Below, one piece after another: positions 31,336 through 43,277 of a stretch of DNA of 64,000 nucleotides (position 1 is its first letter; each line of letters opens with the position of its first letter). The stretch is from Sorghum bicolor (taxonomy: Eukaryota > Streptophyta > Magnoliopsida > Poales > Poaceae), in assembly GCF_000003195.3 (NCBI RefSeq), contig NC_012878.2:23580071-23644070 (forward strand), given 5' to 3'. The position numbers were made by a program, and so were the translations under genes. The notes under the pieces are model-generated. The model was given only the letters and a program-made list of their open reading frames with translations, did no database searches and was not told the origin of the DNA.

Positions 31336-32400
31336 GAATGCCTACTCAAGAAGAAGGAAGTAATTGTGACCAAGGAAGATGACAATGAAGTGATATTCAA
31401 AGGCTTCCGGCACAACAACTTATATGTGGTTGACTTATCATCCAATGAAGTTAATGTCAAGACTTGCTTATTCACCAAGACTTCACTTGGGTGGTTGTGG
31501 CATAGAAGGTTAGCACATGTTGGAATGGGCACACTCAAGAAGTTGATGAAGAAAGAATTGATTAGAGGCTTGAAGGATGTGACATTTGAGAAGGACAAGC
31601 TTTGTAGTGCATGTCAAGCGGGCAAACAAGTTGCAAACACTCATCCAACCAAAGCCTATCTCTCTACTTCAAGAGTGCTTGAGCTACTTCATATGGACTT
31701 GTTTGGACCAACAACATATGCTAGTCTTGGAGGCAACAAATATTGCTTGGTCATAGTCGATGATTTCTCCCGGTACACTTGGACATTCTTCTTGTAAGAC
31801 AAGGCCGAAGTTGCATCAATATTCAAGAAGTTTGCAAAGAATGCCCAAAATCAATTTGATGTGAAAATCAAGAAAATTAGAAGTGACAATGGCAAAGAAT
31901 TTGACAACACCAACATTGAAGAGTATTGTGATGAAGTGGGAATCAAGCATGAATTCTCCTGAACATACACACCACAACAAAATGGGGTTGTAGAAAGAAA
32001 GAACCGGACATTGATCACCTTGGCAAGAACAATGCTAGATGAGTACAACACTTCGGAGAAGATGTGGGCCGAGGCAATCAACACCGCATGCTTTGCTTCA
32101 AACTGGCTCTTTCCTCACAAGTTCCTAGAGAAGACACCATATGAGTTGCTCAATGGGAAGAAGCCCGATGTCTCATTCTTTAGAGTGTTTGGGTGCAAGT
32201 GCTACATCTACAAGAAGCGCCAACACTTTGGAAAGCTCCAAAGAAGATGTGACATTGGCTACTTGGTTGGCTATTCATCAAAGTCCAAAGCATATAGGGT
32301 TTTTAACCATGCCACAAACATGGTTGAAGAAACATTTGATGTTGAATTTGATGAAACTAATGGCTCCCAAGGAGCAAGTGATAATCTTGATGATGTAGGT
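31336..32400 (+). pseudogene. int: Sirevirus integrase
   Basis: One frame continues after the solo LTR. It contains the zinc-binding HRRLAHVGMGTL ... LCSACQAGKQ, the first catalytic Asp in LLHMDLFGPT, the second in IRSDNGKEF and the Glu in QQNGVVERKNRTL. TAA at 31795-31797 (likely from CAA) and TGA at 31960-31962 interrupt it; it is open again from 32011. The C-terminal part has the Copia FGCKCYIYKKR wording. All three catalytic residues are preserved. Confidence 0.85.
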
Positions 32401-34299
32401 GGTGAACCATTGAGGGATGCCATGAAGAACATGCCGGTGGGAGACATCAAGCCTAAAGAAGATGATGATGATGTACAAGTCATTGAGCCACCATCCACCT
32501 CACAAAGTCCACAAGATGAAGACAAGGATGTGAGAGATGCCCATGAGGACACTCAAGTCACTCATGAGCAAGCGGTGGCACAAGCACAAGATATTGATGC
32601 TCCTCAACCAACCCCTCAAGTGGCACCAAGAAGAACATCACATCTCCTCCAAGATCACTCTCAAGATCTCATCATCGGGAGTCCATCACGTGGTGTAACT
32701 ACTCGTTCTAGACATGCTTTATTTATTGAACATCACGCTTTTGTGTCTCTTGAAGATGAACCAAAGACTATAGAGGAAGCTCTTCGTGATGTGGATTGGA
32801 TCATGGCCATGCAAGAGGAGTTGAACAACTTCACTCGCAACCAAGTATGGACACTTGAAGAGCGACCCAAAGATGCAAGAGTGATTGGAACAAAATGGGT
32901 CTTCCGGAACAAGAAGGATGATCAAGGAAAAGTGGTGCGCAACAAGGCAAGACTTTTGGCAAAAGGCTTTTCACAAGTGGAAGGTCTTGACTTCGGTGAA
33001 ACCTTTGCACCGGTGGCAAGACTCGAAGCAATCCGTATCCTACTTGCATATGCATCTAGCCATGATATCAAGTTATTTCAAATGGATGTGAAAAGTGCCT
33101 TTTTAAATGGTTATATTAATGAGCTTGTCTATGTTGAGCAACCCCCCGGTTTTGAAGACCCTAGGTACCCCAAGCATGTGTACCGGTTGTCCAAGGCACA
33201 CTATGGTCTCAAGTAAGCTCCTAGAGCTTGGTATGAGAGGCTTAGGGACTTCCTCATTGAGAAGGGCTTGAAGATTGGGAAAGCTGACACTACACTCTTC
33301 ACCAAGAAAATGAATGGGGAAATCTTCATTTGCCAAGTTTATGTTGATGATATTATTTTTGGCTCTACTAATGAAGATTTTTGCAAGGAATTTGGTGATT
33401 TGATGTCCAAGGAGTTTGAGATGTCCATGATTGGCGAGCTATCCTTCTTTCTAGGATTTCAAGTCAAGCAAATGAAGGAAGGGGTCTTCATCTCTCAAGA
33501 GAAGTACACTCAAGATCTTCTCAAGAGGTTCAAGATGATGGATTGCAAGCCAATCAAGACTCCCATGGCATCAAATGGGCATCTCGACTTGGATGAGGGA
33601 GGTAATCCTATTGACAAGACTCTCTATCGCTCCATGATAGGAAGTCTACTCTACCTCACCGCATCTAGGCCCGATATAATGTTTAGTGTGTGTATGTGTG
33701 CAAGATATCAAGCAATGCCTATGGAATCAGACTTGATTGCGGTCAAGAGAATTCTTAGGTATCTAAAATACACACCTTGCCTAGGATTGTGGTATCCCAA
33801 AGGTGCAAGATTCCAACTTGTAGGCTATTCCGATTCGGATTATGCCGGGTGCCGGATTGATAGAAAAAGCACATCCGGAGGGTGCCACTTCCTAGGTAGA
33901 TCACTTGTCTCTTGGATGTCAAAGAAACAAAATAGTGTTGCCTTGTCAACGGCCAAGGCGGAATACATTGCCGCCGGTGCTTGTTGTGCACAAATACTCT
34001 ACATGAAACAAACTTTGCTAGACTATGAAGTAGTACTAGACAAAGTACCTTTGTTGTGTGACAACGAAAGTGCCGTAAAACTTGCAAACAACCCGGTTCA
34101 ACACACCCGCACAAAACATATTGACATCCGCCACCACTTCCTTAGGGACCACGTTGCTAAAGGTGACATATCTCTAGAGAATGTGGGAACGGAAAATCAA
34201 TTGGCGGATATCTTCACAAAACCCCTAGATGAAGCTAGGTTTTGTATGTTGAGAAATGAACTTAATGTGCTTGACATGTCCAACTTCACTAAAAGATAA
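32401..34299 (+). pseudogene. Sirevirus reverse transcriptase and RNase H
   Basis: After an acidic linker (to about 32700) RT begins with EEALRDVDWIMAMQEEL. It contains KWVFRNKKDDQGKVVRNKARLLAKGF and QMDVKSAFLNG, a TAA at 33214-33216 (HYGLK-stop, from CAA) and an intact YVDDIIFGS site near 33340. RNase H follows with GYSDSDYAGCRIDRKSTSGG, TAKAEYIAA and LCDNESAVKLA, ending in TAA at 34297-34299. A single stop divides it; otherwise it is well kept. Confidence 0.88.
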
Positions 34300-34798
34300 A
34301 AGTTGTGTGTTGAAACTTGTAAATAACTTTTGCCTTGCATATCATGCATACAAAAACTAAAATCCAACTTGCATATAGGGCTTGTCTAACATGGTTAAGA
34401 TAACCCCCTTGTGTGTGAAAAAGCTTAACCTTGGATCAAACTTGACAAGCATTAGTTTACTTTCAAGTAGTGCATTACAACTCATATCATATGCATGCTT
34501 GTTAGTTGACCGTTTCTTTTCGGTTAGTCGTTGAGCATCCGCTGTGTTCATCCATAGATAGGGGGAGCATTCAAAGCTCATTGTGATTCAAACCCCTAGC
34601 TTTATGGCCATATGATGCTCCTTGGTGTTTTTCTCGAACTATTTTCATAAAAATCTACTAAGCCTATGGCTAAATATTTGTGAAAATTTGAGGGTTTGAG
34701 AGAAGTCACTCATACCAGTTCCATTTGGTGTTTATTTTGTGTGCTTTTGTAGATGGAACTTGGTTGGGTCAAAGTCGGACGTGGTGCTTAGTTCAAAA
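34300..34798 (+). other. Non-coding spacer after Sirevirus pol
   Basis: AT-rich spacer between RNase H and the repeat array. No coding sequence or sites recognised. Confidence 0.5.
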
Positions 34799-35075
34799 AG
34801 TGCTCAGAGGAGCACCGGACGATGCACCGGACGCTGCCTCTGAGCGTCCAGTGCTGTGAGTGTTCCAGACTGCACTCACCGGACGCTGGAACAGTATCCC
34901 TGTAGCGTCCGGTGCGGTGCGTCCGGTGCTCACCTGGCATGACTTGAAGCACCGGACGCTAAAGCCAGCGTCCGGTGCCCATCGTCTGGTGCAATGCCGT
35001 TTTGCAGACCTCTCTGCGCATGAGTCCGGTGGTCACCAGACGCGTCCGGTGCCACATTAAGAGCGTCCGGTGACC
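34799..35075 (+). repeat. Inverted/direct array of CACCGGACGCT / AGCGTCCGGTG units before the env-position gene
   Basis: At least ten half-sites of CACCGGAC or GTCCGGTG occur in both directions, several forming pairs such as GCACCGGACGCT ... AGCGTCCGGTGC. The array ends GAGCGTCCGGTGACCCCG. The 3' LTR of the same element carries the same kind of array at 39134-39495 with an equivalent end (GTGCGTCCGATGACCCCG). Palindromic CACCGGAC motifs are a known mark of Sirevirus LTRs; their presence here outside the LTR suggests a second promoter. Confidence 0.75.
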
Positions 35076-35646
35076 CCGCGGCAGGCGGATAAAGCCCACG
35101 CCCTGGGGCTTCGCACGGCCGTTTTCTCTTTCTTTCTTCAATCTCGCCCGAGCCGCACCCTTCTCCTCCATGCCCTAGCGCCGCCGCCCAGTCCATTCGT
35201 CGATTCCCGGCGCCCTTTGGAGTTCTCCTCACGCCAGATTTGCCCCCGATCTTCTCCTCTCTCTTGTCTTCGCGTGGTTCTCCAAATCCCGCAGAGATTC
35301 AAGGGTGTGGGTGAGTTCTCTGAACTATGCCCCCAAGGTGCTTGAGTATTTGTGTCAATGGCCTTCGATTTAGGTTTTGATTCCAATCTCGATGGTCTTC
35401 TCGTTGCAGCAGCTTGAGGAGAAGATTCGTGGTCTCCGGAGGTTTCCGATCGCGATTTTGAATCCGGAACGCGTCTCGTCTGTGGATCGTAAGCGTTCGC
35501 GCCCTTATCTTATCTATTCTTGCGATCTATAGGATTGTCTCATCTCTAGTCGATATGTTTTCTTATATATATCCTTTCTTGTCGATTCCCTGCAGCGTGT
35601 TAATCTCCATTGTCAGTCGGTTGTTTGTCGGATGTTTGTTTTCGAA
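35076..35646 (+). promoter_or_regulatory. Probable 5' UTR with two introns of the env-position gene
   Basis: A C/T-rich leader (TTTTCTCTTTCTTTCTTC at about 35122) is followed by donor GGGTGAGTT (35311) and acceptor TTGCAG (35409). A second donor ATCGTAAGCG (35489) and acceptor CCCTGCAG (35595) follow. The ATG of the gene is at 35647. The splice sites are by-eye predictions, but their order gives a coherent spliced leader. Confidence 0.4.
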
Positions 35647-38217
35647 ATGGCTCGTACCAAGAACGTTAGTGGTCCAACAGCTGGCTCAAGAGGTTCCCCA
35701 GGAGGTGATGGTGGAGGTGATCCTCCCCGACGTCTGTCAGCGGCAGAGAAAGGGAAAGGCAAGAAGCTGGCCACCAAGAAGCGGAAGGCCAGTGACAGAG
35801 ATGCAGAGGTAGCAGAGGCAGTTGCAGCAGCGGCTGAGGCAGCCGAGAGGGGTGGTCGCTCAGGTGCTCTGAGGATAGGTGATGATCTTACACCGCGTCA
35901 GAGGCATGCAGTACTTGAGGCAGAGGCATTCCATGGATCCCCTCCAGGCACCGTGACGATTGGAGGACAGAGGGTTAGGCTTGTGGTCAGGGATTCAGCT
36001 CAGGAGGATCTAGACACTGAGACAGAGACCCAGGCAGAGGGTCCAGCACAGGAGCAGGAGCAGCCCCTCCGGAGGTCGACTCGCGCTCGTACTCAGGCCC
36101 CTTCTCGGACTGGTACGCAGGGTCAGTCCACCTCCACCGCTCGTGCTACACCAGCTAGAGGCACTCCAGCTTCTCGACCGAGGCCAGTCAGGATCCACAG
36201 GGATCTCTCCCTTGTGTCAGCCAGAGAGATCCAGCAGCTGAGGTTCGTTCCATTTCCCACCTGGTTTCCAGCTGCCAGGGATCCCAGAGCCGGTGCCAGG
36301 TTCTACACAGTCGTCCAGGAGGACATCTACGAGGCACTGGTTCGCTCTCAGGCTCAGTTCAGGGAGCACAGAGTGATAGACCTAGAGATACTGGGGAACG
36401 TGGTAGGAGCAGACATTCGTCAGTATTTCACCTACCTCCACGGACTTCCAGAGTTACTAGCACTCCCCGACACTTACTGTGAGCAGTGGGTCAGAGATTT
36501 CTACGCGTCAGTGTGGGTTTCTCCAGATCATAGTTATATCCACTACGCACTGGCGGGGACAGACTACAGAGTGACAGCTCAGAGGGCTAGATAGGTGCTT
36601 GGACTGCGAGCCTCTCCCACCAGGATTCATCAGCTATGCTACGGGAATGTGGATCCCCCTCGTCGTCCTCATGGTGGTGAGATCCCACCGGTTGACTTCG
36701 TGGCTCCCTGTTTCCGTGCACCTTTTGGGGAGGGCTCCAGCAGGACAGTGGGAGATTTGACACGCCCAGCTAGGATCCTCGACTTTGTGTTGAGGAATAC
36801 TCTTCTACCCAGGACAGGCTACAGAGACGGCTTCACTCGTATCCAGCAGTGGCTCGTCGCTCACCTTATCTGCCAAACGCAGTTTGATTTGTGGGATCTG
36901 ATCGTCTCAGAGATAGAGGACACCATCTCAGAGAGCTTCAGGGGACGGCGTCAGTTGCCGTATGCACATTGGATCACTCTGCTTATACTTCATGCTAGGG
37001 CACTGCCCCTGCCAGCTCACTTGCAGAGGGAGTTGACAGAGTCCGACACCGTCTTCCCCCACTACGACCCCTGCCAGATGTTGAGAGCGCATCATGACAT
37101 TCGCGGTGCACCTCCTCCTCGTGCTCCACGTGGACCGGTGCCCCCACCTTCTCCTAGGGGCACCCGCAGTACAGCAGCAGTTGCAGAGACAGAGGAGCAG
37201 TAGGACATAGCTATTGGCGCGTTTGCAGATGCAGAGGCAGAGGGCGAGTTTGACTTCGCCTCAGACAGCTCAGATGATGACTATCAGCCGCCAGTTATAG
37301 ATCTCCCTCCCAGAGCACACGACCACGAGGCAGGCGGTTCTTCGAGTTCTTCAGACCCCGCCCTGCTTGCTATCTTAGAGGGGATGAGGGCAGATCAGCG
37401 CCGTGCAGCTGAGGAGCAGGCGAGGCGAGACAGGGATCAGGCTGCCATCAATGCAGCCATGCAGGCCAGGCAGGATGAGCTCCAGCGTCAGCTTCTCACC
37501 TTTCAGGAGCAGCAGCTTGCTTTCCAGGCCCAGCAGACAGCGATGATGGCCGCTCTCATGGCTGCCTCAGGGATTCAGCTACCACAGATTCAGCTCCCAG
37601 GCACGTCGTCCGTCAGGCCACCTACTCTAGCGCCTCAGACTTAGAGCCCGTCACAGCAGCAGCTCCAGCTACCAGCTCAGAGTCAGCCGTTTTCGACGCC
37701 TCAGCACCAGGTCTCTCAGGGTGCTATCTCTTCAGGCTTTGAGCAGGTACCTCAGTTCACTCCTCTCCGCTCAGGCTTCACCCCTCAGTCAGCTTCAGCG
37801 TCATAGCTTGTGTGGGACTCACAGACAGATCCGCACCTCAGCTTCACCTACAGTGCTCTGACTGGTGACCCTACGCCTCCTCCTCTGCAGGCTCCTGTAG
37901 TCTTTACAGCGCCAGCTACCACTACAGAGCTTCTGTCGTCGTCCGTAGCGTCGTCCGAGCAGCTTGCACCATCTACTATAGTACCAGAGACGATAGCTAC
38001 AGCGACCGAGTCCGTGCCAGCTTCGTCAGCCGGACTCGAGCAGCCAGCACAGCCTGTGACAGCTCCAGAGCAGACCCGGACTGCTTCACCAGCTCCTGCA
38101 GCTTCAGAGGGTCACTCCACCTCCTCTGCCTCGACGGCCGACAGTTCCGATGATGCAGCTCGCTTCGAGGCCGTGCCGAGGGACTCCACTGCTCCGCCTC
38201 CTCCACCGGCTTCTTAG
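35647..38217 (+). pseudogene. Sirevirus env-position ORF (N-terminal ARTK; four TAG codons)
   Basis: One frame of 857 codons, open apart from TAG at 36592, 37201, 37642 and 37804, each one base from CAG. The N-terminus is MARTKNVSG, then a basic segment KKLATKKRKAS (residues 39-49) and an Ala/Glu helix. The central part (about 36180-37090) is globular, with FYTVVQEDIYEALVRS and QWLVAHLICQTQFDLWDLI. A Gln-rich coiled coil (37384-37600) and a Ser/Thr/Ala/Pro-rich tail follow. I see no signal peptide or membrane helix, so 'env-like' describes position only. Function unknown. Confidence 0.7.
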
Positions 38218-38674
38218 GTTTTTGGCGCTTGATGCCAAAGGGGAGAGAGAGTGCGTATGAGAGAGTTAGGAGTTAGGGGGAGCTAGAGAGGGTGTTTAGG
38301 AGTGTTTAGTAGTTTTATTCCTTTTGAGATACTTGTTATGTGTGCTACTTTATCATGCATCATGTTTACCTTCATGCACTGCATTTGTGTGAGATACACT
38401 TTGGTTGTGAGACATGAGTTGTGCTTAATGTGATATCTTAATGTCATGTGTTTTGGCTCATATTACCTTTGCTTCCGCGTTGTACTCCGATGTTCTTATG
38501 AGCCTTATGTTTTTATCCTGTCGTATACCACTCACTTTTTTGGATGCAGGGTTTTGGACTTGGTTGATATAAGCATGACTAATCCCTTTGTTCTTATTAC
38601 AACATGCTTTTTTGAAACCAAGTCACTTTAAAAACCTCAACTCTTGTCATACTCGAGGTTGTCATCAATCACCA
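38218..38674 (+). other. 3' flank of env-position ORF
   Basis: Non-coding, T-rich sequence between the ORF end and the polypurine tract. No known site identified. Confidence 0.5.
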
Positions 38675-38687
38675 AAAAGGGGGAGAT
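38675..38687 (+). promoter_or_regulatory. Polypurine tract of G
   Basis: AAAAAGGGGGAGAT directly precedes the LTR start TGCAAGAGC. The AAAGGGGGAGAT form is the usual Sirevirus tract. Confidence 0.8.
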
Positions 38688-40234
38688 TGCAAGAGCATCT
38701 AGGCCCCTAGTGATTTCGGTGATTAATGACATTGTTGATTACTATGACTAACGTGTGTTTTGCAAAGGCAAAGTCATAGGTAAGGTCATGGTAAATAGGT
38801 ACTCGATGGACAGGGACGTACATGCCCACTTAATAGTGGAAATCGTTTCGGTTTTTGAAGGATGGATGGACATCGTCAAGACTAGACTAGGTCTAAGTGC
38901 CATATGGTGAAGAAGGGCACTTAGAGTAGCTTAGGACTTTGTTTTCCTTTGACCGTACTATTAAGAGGGGCTTTGATCTAGTAGCTTGACTTAGGCAAGG
39001 CTTTAGGTTTAGGTGTGGTGCACACTTGGTAAACCTAGCACTAGGCAGCTTAGAGATAGTCCTTAGATCGAGAGGAACAAACTTCGTTTTGGAGCGATCG
39101 CGTTTCGACGTAGTTTGGGTGCCCAAAGGGGCACCGGATGCTGCACCGAACGCTCTGTGAGTGCGTCCGGTGAGGTCCTTAGCCGTTGAAACAGTGCCGT
39201 GCCTAGGGTTAGGCACCGGACGCTAGCACCAGACGCACCGAGTAGCGTCCGATCCCTTACCCAGAGAGCTTGCGAGCTTTCCCTGAGCACCGGACGCTAG
39301 CACCGGACGCACCGGGTAGCGTCCGGTCCCATGCGCAGGGAACATGTAAAGGTTCACCGAGCACCGGACGGTGCACCGAACGCTGGGATTTAGCGTCCGG
39401 TGACCTGTCAGAGAGAAGTGCAGGTAGCCGTTGTGTAGCACCGGACGCTCGGTGCAGTGCGTCCGGTGCAACATAATGTGCGTCCGATGACCCCGTTTTT
39501 AGTGGAAAACGGTTGGCTGACCTTTGGACTTTGTGGATAGTATTTATACTCCTCCACCTCATCCATGAGAGTCCTCTTGCCCATTTGAACATCAGAGAAA
39601 CTTGTTGTGGAGCAAGAGAGTTGCAAGAGCCTAGAGAGGATTGAAATTTGAGTGATTTCTTGAGAGAATCCTTCTCTAGTGAGTTCCAAGAGTCAAGTGT
39701 GCATCCACCACTCTCTAGAGCCTTGTTTGGGTCAAGTGAGAGTTCTTTGCTTGTTACTCTTCGTGATCGCCATCACCTAGACGGTTCGGTGGTGATTGGA
39801 GGCACGAAGACCACCCGGAGTTCTTGTGGGTGGCTCGTGTCAAGCTTGTGAGCGGTTTTGGGCGATTCAGCGCGACGGAGTGTCGAAGAATCAGCCCGTA
39901 GAGAGCACTTGGTCCTTGCGCGGACCAAGGGGGAGCAAGACCCTTGCGCGGGTGCTCCAACGAGGACTAGTGGAGAGTGGCGACTCTCTGATACCTCGGC
40001 AAAACATCGCCGAGCACTTTCTTCCACTACTCCTTTACTTTCTAGCATTTACTTTGTGTTTTTACATTCTTAGAATTGCCATGCTAGAATAGGATTGGAA
40101 CTAGGTCGCAAAACTTTTATCCGGTAGCTCTCTAAGTCACACTAGGCACAAGGGGTTGAATTGGAGCTTATCGGTTGCTTAATTTTTTAGAGAAGCCCAA
40201 TTCACCCCCCCTCTTGGGCATCTTGATCCTTTCA
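38688..40234 (+). repeat. 3' LTR of G
   Basis: 1547 bp from TGCAAGAGCATCTAGGCCCC to TCTTGATCCTTTCA. It includes the CACCGGAC/GTCCGGTG array (39134-39495), a TATTTATA motif at 39541-39548, and near the end the conserved GAATTGGGCTT-type text (in AAGCCCAATTCACCCCCC). No partner LTR remains. GCAGT follows outside. Confidence 0.82.
39134..39495 (+). repeat. CACCGGACGC / GCGTCCGGTG array in the G LTR
   Basis: Many half-sites in both orientations, for example GCACCGGACGCTAGCACCGGACGCACCGGGTAGCGTCCGG near 39286-39330, upstream of the TATTTATA. The layout fits a transcription-factor binding array of the LTR promoter. Compare the internal array at 34799-35075. Confidence 0.75.
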
Positions 40235-42453
40235 GCAGTGGTTTATGATTTTTAATAAATAATTGGATCATGCAATTAATATGGAAATTTTTGTGGGTGT
40301 TTCTTATGTTAGTAAGTTAATTATAAAAATATGAAATCTGCTGTTTGACACTTATACCACAGTAGAGTATTTATACTTGCTTTCATGAATTAATCTTGTG
40401 ATTTTTGTAGCCCAACATAAATGTCCAAATATTATGAGAAATTTATGGTAGACTTTATGGTTGACTAGTGATCTGCTATAATTTTTGTGGAATTTATGGA
40501 TAAACAGAAATATATGCTATTTTGTAGGCCTAAAAGTGGATAAATAAATTATGAATTTGTTATACATAGATTAAATAAAGTAAAATGATGTTTGGTGTAT
40601 CTTTGATGCATCATGTGAGTATGCTGGTTAACCATGAATACAATTTGTAGAAGAGAATGCAATAGATGCTTAATTCAATTGCATGTTCTTGGATGATGTT
40701 GACTACCTTGTAGAAATGACCACCTATATCATCTATGCACCATGTCATAGTCATCCGTTACCCACTTGCATAAGCATTGCACCCCGGGCATCTCGCACTC
40801 CACTCATACGCACACATGCATCATACAGGCTCGCAGGAGAACGAGGTGTACCCCGAGGAGCAGGAAGAGACCCAGGAGCAGCAACGTCTGGGAGGACCGG
40901 AGCCCGGAGAAGAGCTACAGGAGTGCCCGGACCACAAGCCGAGCATGTTTGAGAAAGGCAAGCCCCGGAGCATTCTAAGTCTCCCTATTCTCGCTAACAT
41001 AAATGATATATTATGCTTGTTTTACTATGTTGCATTTAAGTGATAGGAATTGCTTGATACCGTTGATGCATATGTACTCCTTGATATCACTAGTTGTTTA
41101 CCTACCTTGTCCTATGTAGATAGGCTATGCTTAGCTTTCTTAGTCCGGTAGAAGTCGGGTGATTTCCTGTCACCAGCGAGATATAGGTGGATACCTGCTT
41201 GATTAGCGGTGATTGCTTTGGGAAAGGATAACCAAGTGGGGAAAGGAATTTGAGACCGGGCAGGGTCTTGTGGTGGGTTGATCATAGTGCCCCTGCCTGT
41301 GTCGATTAAGGACCGATCGTTGACGGCCCTCTTGTCATGTTGAACGCATGCCCCACACTTAGCTGGAAGGATAAGTCGTTCCGACCGCGAAGCCTGAACA
41401 CTATCTGGGCTGGGAGTCGAGCCGCCATGCGCTGTATTGGTGATGGTTGAGGAGAACGACGAGGGCGCGGCGCGCAACCTTGGTATACCTTGGATACCTC
41501 GGTCGCCGGAACGGTCCTCGGGTACTGGCGGTGCCTGCCGAACCCGTGAATTGGTCCTGGATAGTGTATCACGGTGATCTGTAGCTCACTTGATCAGTGG
41601 GTGTGGTGTGTGTGGGGAATAACTCGCCAGCTGGTTAGAAATCGATTCGAATCACCATCGCTCCTGGATAGTGAGCACTTGACATGAGCTTCGTCCTCAT
41701 AGTAAGGACTATGGAACACTTAGGTTATGATGATAAGTGAGTTATGAATGCTATGACGAGGTACCCTCATATTACTACAATTGTTTACAATAGTACAGAT
41801 GCAAACCTAGAAAATAGGTAATGATAATATCAAACTTGAGCTAATTAAAAGAGGAAAGGTTTTCTTTAGGCTATGTTTAGTGGAACAGTGCTTTTATGCA
41901 AAAAGGCCTCAGCTACCCCACCATATAGCCTTCATGATCCTTGAAGAGTCTTTATTTTGGTTTATGACGGGTAAGTCTAGCAGAGTACCTTCTCGTAGTC
42001 AGGGTTCTACTCCCATGTTGTTTTGCAGATGGTCAAATGTACTATGGTTATTGCATTCTTTGCTTGTACCCAGGCATGGGCGATGACTAGACCAAGGGCG
42101 ATGGTCACTCTACCTCCTCTTTTGCTTTTGTGGGAATGACCGAACTATGGCACTGTATCCGACTAAGTATGTGTGTGTTACTTTCGAACTATGAAGCTTC
42201 CACTACTTGAGAACTTGGTTTGTAATAATTTTTAAAGAACTCCGATGTATTTTATAAATGTTGTGAACAGGATGTAAGTGTGAATGGTGACCGCTAAACT
42301 TATTACGATCTTGGCTATATGTACGATATGTGGTTTGAAATCCTTCGAGATTTCACGGACTACCGGGATTATATGGGCTTAAGCTCAATGGTTCGACTGT
42401 GCAAATGGTCACTATTAGGCTTAATCTCTTATAATTTGGGCGGTTCTATTACA
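40235..42453 (+). repeat. 5' LTR of H, 3' part only
   Basis: The right end is the TTCTATTACA terminus just before the primer site. About 2.2 kb is visible, non-coding, with no overlap with the visible part of the 3' LTR (which shows the first 1.06 kb). The full LTR is therefore more than 3 kb, as in RIRE3-type elements. The left edge is cut by G. Short frames inside are not supported as genes. Confidence 0.65.
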
Positions 42454-42455
42454 GC

Positions 42456-42467
42456 TGGCATCGGAGC
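42456..42467 (+). promoter_or_regulatory. Initiator-Met primer binding site of H (two changes)
   Basis: TGGCATCGGAGC against the canonical TGGTATCAGAGC, two transitions. It is 2 bp after the LTR end. Leader without recognised genes follows to 43277. Confidence 0.75.
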
Positions 42468-43277
42468 AAGGTTTAGCGAATTACTGTTCATAAGTACGCT
42501 CTAAACTAAACTTAAACCGGTTTAATGAGATATTATTATTAATTAATGATAATCAAGGTGTCAAACTAAGTTTTTGGAAACTATCTAGTGTGCCATGGTC
42601 ATATCCTTTATGCCCAGTTAAGGACTCTAAGGTGGCTAGTTAAGTGCTAACCTGGGGGTTAATGCATCATATTTCTATTTCGTCACTCATATGGCGTGCA
42701 ATAGTATGAGTACCATTCATTTGAGTGGTAATGTATGGATCAATTCTTCCTCTACGCCTCGATAAGTGGGAGCTATGAGAGCATGATCGGATACACTGCC
42801 GATCTAGGGAAATGTTGTTAGGTGCTGTGTCATGCACACATGTTTGGTGTGCCTGGAAACAGTACCGCATGTTGGGGAATTCCGTCCTGAGAGGCGATGC
42901 CGTCACTAGGGCGATGATGGGGGTAGTAACACGTCATATGCATGGACAGGGTGTCTATGTGTGTGGGGTGTATAGCTTTAAATTCTTGTTCTGCATGTTC
43001 ATACTGTGGTTGGGCTGAAATGAGTTTCCTGCAGGTACACCAACCACGTTCCCGCCTAGCACGCTAGTTGCGTTACGAGAGAACGTTGTGTGCCACTGCA
43101 TATACCAATTAGTGTTAACTTTTGTTTCTAAGTTTGTGAGATCATAAGTTCATTCATGCATCATGTTCATTTCATATCATTGGTTACTTCCCTCCCTTAA
43201 AGTAAATATGTCTCAATTTTAATTAAGTTAATAAAAGGTACTCCTCAATCTTACCCAAGGAATTCCATTTGCAGCAG

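Larger units (their letters stand above)
28503..40234 (+). mobile_element. Sirevirus (Ty1-Copia) element G, 5' truncated
   Basis: The order is gag, protease, integrase, RT, RNase H, an env-position ORF, a polypurine tract and a 3' LTR. Integrase before RT makes it Copia. The long gag with coiled coil, the extra downstream ORF and CACCGGAC/GTCCGGTG arrays make it Sirevirus. The 5' LTR, primer site and gag N-terminus are absent. A solo LTR interrupts it at 30575. Stops in pol and env region leave it inactive. Confidence 0.88.

Noticed and set aside
34799..35075. CRISPR array
   Set aside because: Half-sites are short, in both orientations and without constant spacing; this is a plant LTR promoter motif.
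34930..35232. Minus-strand ORFs through the CACCGGAC array
   Set aside because: They are produced by repeat units and lie over a probable promoter/leader; no conserved protein.
35647..38217. Retroviral envelope glycoprotein
   Set aside because: No signal peptide, membrane segment or furin-like site is seen; only the position after pol resembles env.
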